Shown here: positions 24,501 to 36,500 of the stretch, in pieces | Position numbering within the stretch: position 1 is the stretch's first letter | Layout: the number at the start of each line of letters is the position of its first letter | Assembly: GCA_903813345.2 (NCBI GenBank) | Contig: CAIIXF020000009.1 | Coordinates: 5,076,030-5,140,029 of the forward strand | DNA length: 64,000 nucleotides | Origin: Owenia fusiformis | Lineage: Eukaryota > Annelida > Polychaeta > Sabellida > Oweniidae | Reading direction: 5' to 3' | Notes under the pieces: model-generated | The model's database searches: none | What the model was told of the DNA's origin: nothing | Seen by the model: only the letters and a program-made list of their open reading frames with translations | Position numbers and translations under genes: made by a program

Positions 24501-27500
24501 GTACCCATGCTCACACTACAAATATAAGCTATGACGTCATAACAATGAAGCTTTGTTGTCATGCATATCCAAGTATTTTGTACAATATTGTTGTGACATC
24601 ATGACAAAAACATAACATCCAGGACTTTCTACCATGGTTATACTCCGTGGTATATACAGTTGAAAAGGAGGCTGCAGCTGAAGACGGCTGGAAACAATAA
24701 AATACACCCTAATATTTTCAATCATGTGATCAGTTCTTATCCAATAACAAAGCAAGAAACATTTCAATGATATAATAAATTGGTTTAAATTTTCCTTCAT
24801 TTCAGCAAAGAAAAATACTAATCTTACTTGTGAATTACCTGTGAATTAAGATACCTGAAATATCTTAGTGATGGTCTTACTAAAGGAGAAGATGTACCAT
24901 TTAACCTTCTTTGTAAAAGTCATTGGTTGGGATATGGGGTTTGTGTATTAACTGATGTAATTCACAGAAATCAAGTTCTTTCATTTTTATCCACTTTTTC
25001 CACCACAGTTGGATATACTGTAGTCGTGTTTGGTGTTATCATGATCGTTAGAAAACTGCTCATTGTTTTTTCAAATCAGTACAAATGATAAGGCATACCA
25101 ACTTCTAGAGCTGATTTACTTTTGGGTAGCCATTTTGTTCTCTGGCAGCCATTCTGGAAGTTTCTGAAACCAAATAGTGATATTTGTCATGTTGACACCT
25201 TCTGCACGACCAGTGATTGGAAAAAATGGGACAGAGGGGGAGCAGGCAATTCCTGCTGGAAAATTAAAAAACCTGAATAAATAGGTGCAAGGTATGGTAA
25301 AATATGTTAGGTGTTCTACGATTTTTCTGAACCAATACATTTCAAAGATTGGAGATATATTAAGAAAGGCACAAAGCCACCAACATGCCCAAGTCAATGT
25401 TTCTGCTATAAATCAAGCAACAATGGTCTATACAACCTGTCATAAATACTTGTGACGTTATCATAACTAAATTAATGCCATTGCTGACTTTATGAATAAG
25501 TTTCCAAATGTATAAATAAAAAGTAATCAAAAATTATAAAAATGGGACCAAGGGAGGGGGAGAGAGGACGAAGGAGGAGCAATATGTTCATAAGACATGA
25601 TAAGAGATGGTACTCGACTTTAAGTCCTATATAACTCTTTTCCCAATTTTTCCGTTCTTCAGAGGTGTAACATCCAGTTTCTTACTAAGTTACTGAGTTC
25701 ATTTTTCAAATACAAGAATTCGTGTAAAGTTGTTTCACTTTATAGACAAATTGCTCCACCTCCATCCCATTTTTTACTATTTTTGATTCATTTTTAAATA
25801 AATAATATTTGGAAACTTATTTTATAAAGTCACAATGGCATTGATTTAGTTATGATAATGTCACTTACAAGTATTTATTACAGGTCGTGTAGACAATTGT
25901 TGCTTGAAATATAGCAAAAACATTGACTTGTGTGCACATTGGTGGCCTACTTTTTTATACATCTCATATCTAAAAGCGTATCGGTTCAGAAAAAATCTAT
26001 TTGGTGGTGTGATTTCATTCGTGTCATGTGCCTTGTTTCCTATTGCCATCAGGGTTGCTTGGTAACATGGGGTTGAATTTACTTGGAGTTGAGTTTGACT
26101 GGGTTGAGATGTCATCTAAACAATGACCATGTTAATATTTCAAAAGCATGCCAAATCCTATTCGTGAATACGAATATAAAAATATTTGCCAAAAATCAAT
26201 CCCTCCAATGGGTTGCTTGGAAACATATAGACAATGTAAATATTTTATAACACATGCCAAAATCCTATTCAGGAATATAAATATGAAAAGAACTAAAATA
26301 AACTGATCCAAAGAGCAGACAAAATCATCTGATTGGAGGATGCCAAACAAACAAAATCCAAATAAACTGTGGTAGAGAGATTTCATGTTTCTGAAATATT
26401 TCCAAATTCCTCATTCAAGTATTATAGTAACTATTTAAGCAAAAAGAGCTATTAGCATAAAAAACTATGGGTTTTAAATATACCTTTGAAAATTGGCTAT
26501 GATATTGCAATGTACATTTATATGATGAAAATACAAATTAAATAATATCTTCATATCTAGAATTTCAAAAATTACAAAAACCATAATGCAGGATTTTTTC
26601 CATGTTTGCTAGAATAATTAAAATAAATTGATGATTATGCACTGGTTTGATTTAACAGATCAAGATCCTGAGAAGATATCTGGAGATGACAGATGCGGAC
26701 CACCCTACAACAATAAGGAATGTGATGTCTTGACAGCATATTGTTGCTCCACTCTTAACTGGTGTGGTTCAGATTCCCATTGCTCTTCATCACTCATTGA
26801 CTACAGACAAACAGGTAATTACAGCACTGCCATCAATCATAAAATCAAATATATGATGTTCCATTCGTAGAACTTGATAGTAGATGAGTACATAGTAAAC
26901 CACACAATTTTTTGCTCATAATCTGATGTAACAGAGAAAACATTTATAATTTTCTCATATTTAAGATGTTATACATATTTGCTTATCATATAACTTTTTC
27001 ATTTTAGGTGTATCAAGGAAAGGTGACGCAGACACAAAACTCTTTCACAAGTTCAGTAAAAGATTTCTTGCAAAATATGTTCGTATTGTCCCTCTAACAT
27101 GGAATAATGGTATTGAACTCAGGGCTGGCTATCTTGGCTGCGACTATAGCAACCACATTAACTTGAGCGAAGGTTTTGACAACACATTTTCACCAGTGAT
27201 CCTCAACCGAATCATTGATTACGATCTCAACAACAACACTTGTATGAACATTCCTAATACAGCTGAAGACCCCGGATATCTGAAATTCTCAACTGATTTG
27301 AACTTAGATTTTGGGTCTGATACAGAGTTTTATGTTGTGTTGACAGGTCGATTAGAATGTGAAAGCCCGTACCATTATGTGTACTCCGTAGATGTGGATG
27401 CCCCAGCTAGTACAAATCTTCACACAGGACGGTTTGAAAAATGCCAGCTTATTACTGCTGATGCCCTTCCTGACAACAGAAACAGCTGTACGTACATCTG

Positions 27501-30500
27501 TGGATGCAATCCATGTGGCTACAGTGGTCTTGCATTTTTCAATCTCCCGAAATCAAACACCTGGACATTATGTGATGTTAAAGTGGTACCATTAGACATG
27601 ATCTAAAATTCCTTCCAAAGTTGTTCTCATAAACATAAGACACTTCAGCTTTGAGTATACAGTACTATTGTGAACACCTGATATGTTAATCTAAAACAAT
27701 GTGATAAAATCCATTGCAGAATTCTGGAATGGATTAGACTGCTTGGTTTGAGGTCTGAGATATGTGACTTGAATGACTTTAAAAGACACATTAATGACAT
27801 ATAGACATTCCAATAATTATGAGAACATATATTAACTTTCCAAAATTGCTTTGATTTTTAATGTCGAAAATTAATTAAAGAGAGAAGCAGATCTAGCCAA
27901 AACAAAAAATTGTTTCAATTCTAAAATATTTTTGGATCATATCATTTCTTGTCTATTTCTAAAAATCACTACTAGTATATATATATATAGATATGCACAC
28001 TTAAGCTTTTTACAATCATGTATTATTTTCCTATAATTATGGCCTCTATTTTCATTATTTTGGAGATTTTAAACATTCATCCCAATATTTGCACATAGAA
28101 TCCTAAATAAATCCTAAATAACTTCATAAATTTATAACATATTATGGACTTTTTAGGAGATATTGTATTTGAGATTGTAAGGAATAGATTGATAAATCAA
28201 TTGTACAATGTGGAATACCATGGCCCTCTCTTGCCATGGAATATGTGATAGGGTACTTTCGATTTAGAATTTGTGAAATTTTTAACAGTTCGTACAAATT
28301 ATTAGACTCCAGATTGAAAATCTGGAGTCTATTGCTTTTGCCTGTATTCTTATTATTCTTATTATTAGACTCCAGATTGAAAATCTGGAGTCTATTACTT
28401 TTGTCATTATTCTTTATTAGACTCCAGATGTCAATCTGGAGTCTATTGTTTTTGCCAGTATTCTTCTTCTTCTTATTATTATTATTTTTCTTTAAGAGTT
28501 TTTTCAATAACTATAAGGTATCCAGTAAAGACCATTATACAGTTCATTTAGGTTCAGTATCTAGTTGGTGGGAAATTGGGTCAAATTTTTATCTAGGTCA
28601 AAGGTCAAGAACTAGGTCAAATCCAGTACTTTGTCACTTTTTTCGATTTTCTCGGTCGTCCTTCAATATTTTTGATCCGGGTTTTTTTCATTGTGTTCCT
28701 CATAAAAAAGTAGAAAATCTAAGGTCGATTTAGTTTTTTGGTATCTCAAACCAATTTCGAGATATCAGTGTCCGAAAACGAGGTCCAAAAAAAAGTTCTC
28801 CGAATCCAATGTCCAGGATATCAGTCTTATAGGAGATTTTCTCAGGATTCCGAATCTGAAAACCAAATTTCGATTTGACTTCCGGTTCAGAAGTTATGGC
28901 ATTTTGAAAATTCAAAAATCGCTAAATTTGGAACCCCATGTTAATTCAATGGGAAAAAATATTTTTTTGAAGTGTAAAATACGAGATACAGACTAAGCAC
29001 AGCTAAACATAATGGAAGCCCATAAAAGAAAGGGACCTCAAAACCTTCTTTTCATAAAAATTTGGACACCAAAATGCCTAGGTCAAAATCTAGGTCAAAT
29101 TCAAAGTTTTTCCTTATTTTTGCGATTCTGACACTACAGATTAATTATATTCTTCAAAATTTTGTATACATGTAGCCAAGAGTGTGCTAATAGTGTTAGC
29201 CTTTTGCCGTCAGAAAGTATCTTGCCCCACTTTTGAAATATGGTGTCCGAAAAGTAGGTCAAAATAAAAAATTCTCCAAATTTAACGTTTGAGTTATGAA
29301 TTAAGTATAGAATTTTCTCAGAAATCCGAATCTGCAAATCAAATTTCGATCCGACTTCCTGTTCGGAAGTTATGACATTTTGAAAGCTCAAAAATCGCTA
29401 AATTTGGTGCCCCATGTTATGTCAATGGGAAAAAAGATTTTTTTGAAGTGTAAAATTCGAGATATAGACTAAGTACAGCTTAAAATAATGAAAGCCTATG
29501 AAAGAAAGGGACCTCGAAGGCTACCTAACTTCAAAATTTGGACACCAAAATCCCCAGGTCAAAATCTAGGTCAAATTCATAGTTTTTCCTTATTTTTGCG
29601 ATTCTGACACTATGTTTAAATGATTTGCTTCAAAATTGTGTATACAGGTAGGAAAAAGTGTGCTAATAGTGTTAGCCTTTTGCCGTCAGAAAGTATTTCT
29701 ACCCACTTTTGAGATATGGTGTCCGAAAAGTAGGTCAAAATAAAAAATTCTCCAAATTTAGCATATGAGTTATGAATTAAGGGTAGAATTTTCTCAGGAA
29801 TCCGAGTCTGCAAACCAAATTTCGATCCGACTTCCGATTCGAACGTTATGGCGTTTTGAAATTTCGAGAAAAATCGATCTGATGGTATCCTGATAGAAAG
29901 TCAAGAGTAGAGAAGAAAATATTGAAAAATGCATCCATCCTTCCTTTGTGATCCTATCGTATCCTTCTTATCTACCTTTCCTTCATATCCTCTCCTTCCT
30001 ATCCTTCCTATTCTATTCCTTCTTCATATTCTATTCTATCATTCTTTCCTATTCTATCCTATCGTTCCTTCCTATTCTAGCCTATCATTCCTTCCTTTTT
30101 CATCCATCCATCCATCCATCTTTTTCTGGATGACTCAGCTTATTTTGGATGACTCGGCTTATTCTGGATGACTCGGCCAAAAAAAGTCTAGATCTGGAGT
30201 CTGAAATTGAACTTCGTTCAATTTCCAAAGTCTAGTTATTATTAGACTCCAGATGAAATCTGGAGTCTATTGTTTTCGTTAGTTTTCTTATTATTCTTTT
30301 TCTTCTTATTATTATTATTATTATTATTCAGAGCACGTTTTCTCAATAACCGTAAGGTTTTTAGTAAAGTCAGTCATTTGGTCAATTTAGGTCCAGAATC
30401 TAGTTCCTCGGAAATTGGGTCAAATTTTTATCTAGGTCAAAAGTCAAGAATTAGGTCAAATCCAGTACTTTGTCACTTTTTTCGATTTTCTCGGTCGTCC

Positions 30501-33500
30501 TTCAATATTTTCGATCTGAGTTTTTTTCATTGTGTTCCTTATAAAAAAGTAGGAAACCTAGGGTCGATTTAGTTTTTTGATATCTCGAATCGATTTCGAG
30601 ATATCAGTGTCCGAAAACGAGGTCAAAAAAAAAGTTCTCCGAATCAAATGTCCAGGATATTGATCTTATAGGAAATTTTCTCAGGATTCCGAATCTGAAA
30701 AAGAAATTTCGATCCGACTTCCGGTTCGGAAGTTATGGCGTTTTGAAAACTCAAAAATCGCTAAATTTGGTGCCCATGTTAAGTCAATGGGAAAAAATAT
30801 TTTTTTGAAGTGAAAAATACGGAATAAAGACTGAGTTCAGCTTCATATAATCAAAGCCTCTAAAAGAAGGGGACCTCAAAAGCCATCTAGCTTTAAAATT
30901 TGGACACCGAAATGCCTAGGTCAAAATCTAGGTCAAATTCATAGGTTTTCCTTATTTTTTCGATTCTGACACTACACTCTAATTATATTCTTCGAAATTG
31001 TGTATACATGTAGCCAAGAATATGCTTATAGTGTTAGCCTTTTGCCGTCAGAAAGTATTTTGACCCACTTTTGAGATATGGTGTCCGAAAAGTAGGTCAA
31101 AATAAAAAGTTCTCCAAATTTAATATATGAGTTATGAATTAAGAGTAGAATTCTGTCAGGAATCCGAATCTGCAAACTAAATTTCGATCCGACTTCCAGT
31201 TTAGAAGTTATGGCGTGTCCGAAAATTAGGTCAAAATAAAAAATCTCCAAATTTAACGTATGAGTTATGAATTAGGGGTAGAATTTTGTCAGGAATCCGA
31301 ATCTTTCAATCGAATTTCGATTTGACTTCCGGTTCGGAAGTTATGGCGTTTTGAAATTTCGGAAGTTATGGCGTTTTGAAATTTCGGAAAATCGATCTGA
31401 TGGTATCCTGATAGAAAGTCAAGAGTAGAGAAGAAAATGTTGAAAAATTCATCCATCCTTCCTTTCTGATCTTATCCTATCCTTCCTTTCTATCCTTTCT
31501 TCGTATCTTTTCCTTCCTATCCTATCCTTTCTTCCTATTTTATCCTATACTTCTTTCTTATTCTATCCTATCGTTCTTTCCTATCCTACCTTCCTATTTT
31601 ATTTATCCATCTATTTCTAGATGACTCAGCTTATTCTGGATGACTCAGCTTATTCTGGATGACACGGCTAAAAAAAGCCTAGATCTGGAGTCTGAAATTG
31701 AACTTCGTTCAATTTCCAAAATCTAGTTATTTTTCTTAACACGTTTTCTCAATAACTAGAAGACATTGAGTCAAGACCTGTATATGGTCAATTCAGGTCC
31801 AGTATCTAGTTTCTCGGAAATTGGGTCAATTTTTTATCTAGGTCAAAGGTCAAGAACTAGGTCAAATCTTACGTTTTCAACTTTCTGTCTTTTATCTTCA
31901 TCGTTATTTATCGAAACGTCTTCATCTTTTTTTCATCATGTAGCTTAGAAACAGCCCTTTCATAAGTGTGCCATCCGTTTTTTGATTACTCTTACCAATT
32001 TTGAAATATGGCGTCCAGAAAGTAGGTCAAAATGAAAGGTTCTCCAAATTTAATAAATGAGTTATGAATTAGGAGTAGAATTTTGTCGGGAATCCGAATA
32101 TGCAAACCAAATTTGAATCTGACTTCCGGTTCGAAAGTTATGGCTTTTGAAATTTCGGGAAAAATCGATCTGATGATATCCTGATAGAAAGTCAAGAGTA
32201 GCGAAGAAAATATAGAAAAAATCATCCATCCTTCCTTCCTATCCTGTCTGATCATATCCATCCTATCTATCCTTCCTTCCTGTCCTTTCCTTCTTATCCT
32301 ATCCTTCCTTCCTATTCTATATCCTAGCCTATCCTAGAACTGGGTCAAATCTTACATTTTCAACCTTCTGTCTATTATCTTCGTCGTTCTTTATGGAAAC
32401 GTATTCATCTTTTTTTCATCATGTAGCTTAGAAACAGCCCTTTCATAAACGTGCCATCCGTTTTTTGATTACTCTTACCGATTTTGAAATATGGCGTCCA
32501 GAAAGTAGGTCAAAATAAAAAGTTCTTCAAATTTAACATATGAGTTGTGAATTAAGAGTAGAATTTTGTCAGGAATCTGAATCTGGAAACCAAAGTTCGA
32601 TCCGACTTCTGGTTAAAAAGCTCAAAAATCGCTGAAGTTGGTGCCCATGTTAAGTCAATGGGAAAAATGATTTTTTTTTGAAGTGAAAAATACGAAATAT
32701 AGACTGAGTTCAGCTTAATTTAATGAAAGCTTTTAAAAGAAGGGGACCTAAAAAAGCCATCTAGTTTCAAAATTTGGACACCAAAATGCCTAGGTCAAAA
32801 TCTAGGTCAAATTAAAAGGTTTTTCTTATTTTTGTGATTCTGACACTACACTTTAATAATATTCTTCGAAATTGTGTATACATGTAGCCAAGAGTGTGCT
32901 TATAGCGTTAGCCTTTTGCCGTCAAAAAGTATTTTGACCCACTTTTGAGATATGGTGTCCGAAAAGTAGGTCAAAATAAAAAGTTCTCCAAATTTAACGT
33001 TTGAGTTATGAATTAAGAATAGAATTTTCTCAGAAATCCAGATCTGCAAACCAAATTTCGATCCAACTTCCGGTTCCGAAGTTATGGCGTGTCCAAAAAG
33101 TAGGTCAAAATAAAAATTCGCCAAATTTAACGTATGAGTTATGAATTAGGGGTAGAATTTTGTCAGGAATCTGAATCTTTAAATCAAATTTAAATCCGAC
33201 TTCCGGTTCGGAAGTTATGGCGTTTTGAAAGTTCGGAAAATCGATCTGATGGTATCCTGATAGAAAGTCAAGAGTAGAGAAGAAGATATTGAAAAATTCA
33301 TCCATCCTTCCTATCTGATCCTATCCTATCCTTCCTATCTATCCTTCCTTCATATCCTTTCCTTCCTATCCTTCCTATCCTCTCCTATCATATCCTTTCT
33401 TCCTATTCTGTTCTATCCTATCCTTCTTTCTTATTCTATCCTATCGTTCCTTCCCATTCTATCCTATCCTACCTTCCTATTTTATCCATCTATCTTATTC

Positions 33501-36500
33501 TGGATGACTCAGCTTATTCTGGATGACTCGGCTTATTTTAGATGACTGGGCTTATTTTAGATGACTGGGCTTAAAAAAGTCTAGATCTGGAGTCTGAAAT
33601 TGAACTTCGTTCAATTTCCAAAGTCTAGTTATTCTTATTAGACTCCAGATGAAATCTGGAGTCTATTGTTTTCGTCAGTTTTCTTATTATTCTTTTTCTT
33701 CTTATTATTATTATTCTAAGCAAGTTTTCTCAATAACTGTAAAATCTTCAGTTAAGACAATCATTTGGTCAATTTAGGTTCAGAATCTAGTTCCTCGGAA
33801 ATTGGGTCAAATTTTTATCTAGGTCAAAGGTCGAGAACTAGGTCAAATCCAGTACTTTGTCACTTTTTGCGATTTTCTCAGTCGTCCTTCAATATTTTCG
33901 ATCTGGTTTTTTTTCATTGAGTTCCTTATAAAAAAGTAGAAAATCTAGGGTCGATTTAGTTTTTTGATATCTCAAACCGATTTCGAGATATCAGTGTCCG
34001 AAAACGAGGTCCAAAAAAAAGTTCTCCGAATTAAATGTCCAGGATATTAGTCTTATAGGAAATTTTCTCAGGATTCCGAATCTGAAAACGAAATTTGGAT
34101 CAGACTTCCGGTTCTGAAGTTATGGCGTTTTGAAAGCTCAAAAATCGCTAAATTTGGAGCCCATGTTAAGTCAATGGGAAAAAAGATTTTATTGAAGTGA
34201 AAAATACGAAATATAGACTGAGTTCAGCTAAATATAATGGAAGCTTTTAAAAGAATGGGACCTCAAAAGCCATCTAGCTTTAAAATTTGGACACCAAAAT
34301 GCCTAGGTCAAAATCTAGGTCAAATTCAAAGTTTTTCCTTATTTTTGCGATTCTGACACTACAGATTAATTATATTCTTCGAAATTTTGTATACATGTAG
34401 CCAAGAGTATGCTAATAGTGTGAGCCTTTTGCCGTCAGAAAGTATTCTGCCCCACTTTTGAGATATGGTGTCCGAAAAGTAGGTCAAAATAAAAAATTCT
34501 CCAAATTTAACGTGTGAGTTATGAACTAAGTATAGAATTTTCCCAGGAATCCGAATCTGCAAACCAAATTTCGATCCGACTTCCGGTTCGGAAGTAATGT
34601 CATTTTGAAAGCTCAAAAATCGCTAAATTTGGTGCCCCATGTTATGTCAATGGGAAAAAAGATTTTTTTTGAAGTGTAAAATACGAGATATAGACTAAGT
34701 ACAGCTTAAAATAATGAAAGCCTATGAAAGAACGGAACCTCGAAGGCTACCTAACTTCAAAATTTGGACACCAAAATCCCTAGGTCAAAATCTAGGTCAA
34801 ATTCATAGTTCATCCTTATTTTGCGATTCTGACACTACACTTTAATTATATTCCTCAAAATTGTGTATACATGTAGCCAAGAGTGTGCTAATAGCGTTAG
34901 CCTTTTGCCGTCAGAAGGTATTTTGACCCACTTTTGAGATATGGTATCCAAAAAGTAGGTCAAAATAAAAAGTTCTCCAAATTTAACGTTTGAGTTATGA
35001 ATTAAGAATAAAATTTTCTCAGAAATCCGAATCTGCAAACTAAATTTCAATCCGACTTCCGGTTCCGAAGTTATGGCGTGTCCGAAAAGTGGGTCAAAAT
35101 AAAAATTCGCCAAATTTAATGTTTGAGTTATGAATTAGAGGTAGAATTTTGTCAGGAATCCGAATCTGCAAATCAAATTTCGATCCGACTTCCGGTTCGG
35201 AAGTTATGGCGTTTTGAAATTTCAAGAAAAATCGATCTGATGGTATCCTGATAGAAAGTCAAGAATAGAGAAGAAAATATTGAAAATACATCCATCCTTC
35301 CTTTCTGATCCTATCCTATCCTTCCTATCTACCCTTGCTTCGTATCCTCTCCTTCCTATTCTATCCCTTCTTCCTATTCTATTCTATCCTTCTTTCCTTT
35401 TCTATCCTATCGTTCCTTCCTATTCTATCCTATCCTTCCTTTTTTATCCATCCATCCATCCTTCTTTTTCTTAATGACTTAGATTATTTTGGATGACTTG
35501 ATTTATTCTGGATGACTCGGCTAAAAAAAGTCTAGATCTGGAGTCTGAAATTGAACTCGTTCAATTTCCAAAATCTAGTTATTCTTATTAGCACGTTTTC
35601 TCAGTAACTAGAAGACTTGGAGTAAATCTAATTACATGGTCAGTTAGGGTATGTGACCTAGTTTCTGGGAAATTAGGTCAAATTTTTATCTAGGTCAAAG
35701 GTCAAGAACTAGGTCAAATCCAGTACTTTGTCACTTTTTTCGATTTTCTCGGTCGTCCTTCAATATTTTCGATCCGGGTTTTTATCATTGTGTTCCTTAT
35801 AAAAAAGTAGGAAAGCTAGGGTCGATTTAGTTTTTTGATATCTCAAACCGATTTCGAGATATCAGTGTCCGAAAACGAGGTCCAAAAAAAAGTTCTCCAA
35901 ATCAAATGTTCAGGATATTAGTCTTATAGGAAATTTTCTCAGGATTCCGAATCTGAAAACGAAATTGTGATCCGACTTCCGGTTCAGGAGTTAACACATT
36001 TTGAAATTTCAAAAAAATGATATGATGGTACCCTGATGGCATGTCTACCTGACCGTTAATTTTCTCATTTCTCATTAATATCAAAGTTAAAATTAAGGTT
36101 TTAATAGACAATTTTCTCAGGATTCCGAATCTGAAAACAAAATTGAGATCCGACTTCCGGTTTAGAAGTTATGGGCTTCTCAAAAAAAATCCCACCGCTG
36201 CCACAAAATTGTAACAATCTCAACCCTTTCATTAATATCAGATCTCAAAATGGTTTTGAGATAAACAATCTAAATCTGGAGTCTTGAATTGAACTTGTTC
36301 AATTTCTCCAATCTAGTTTTATATTTTTTCTCATGAATGTATTCTTATAACATTACAAATAAACATCTTATAAAATATGGTAAATTTAATCGGAAGGAAA
36401 CACGAATACATTTATTTTTTCAAGTGGGTGCAAATTGATTGTGTGTGCAAGCCTGTTTTTAAGATCTCAGGTGGGTGGTGCACCCACTTGTTTAATGCTT

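Noticed and set aside
28303-28460. CRISPR-like repeats of ATCTGGAGTCTATT
   Set aside because: Few copies, irregular spacing, eukaryotic intron context; they are palindromic ends of the tandem element.
29929-30171. Hydrophobic Pro/Ser/Leu ORFs at 29.9-30.2 kb and 35.3 kb
   Set aside because: They are translations of a CCTTCCTATCC pyrimidine tract.
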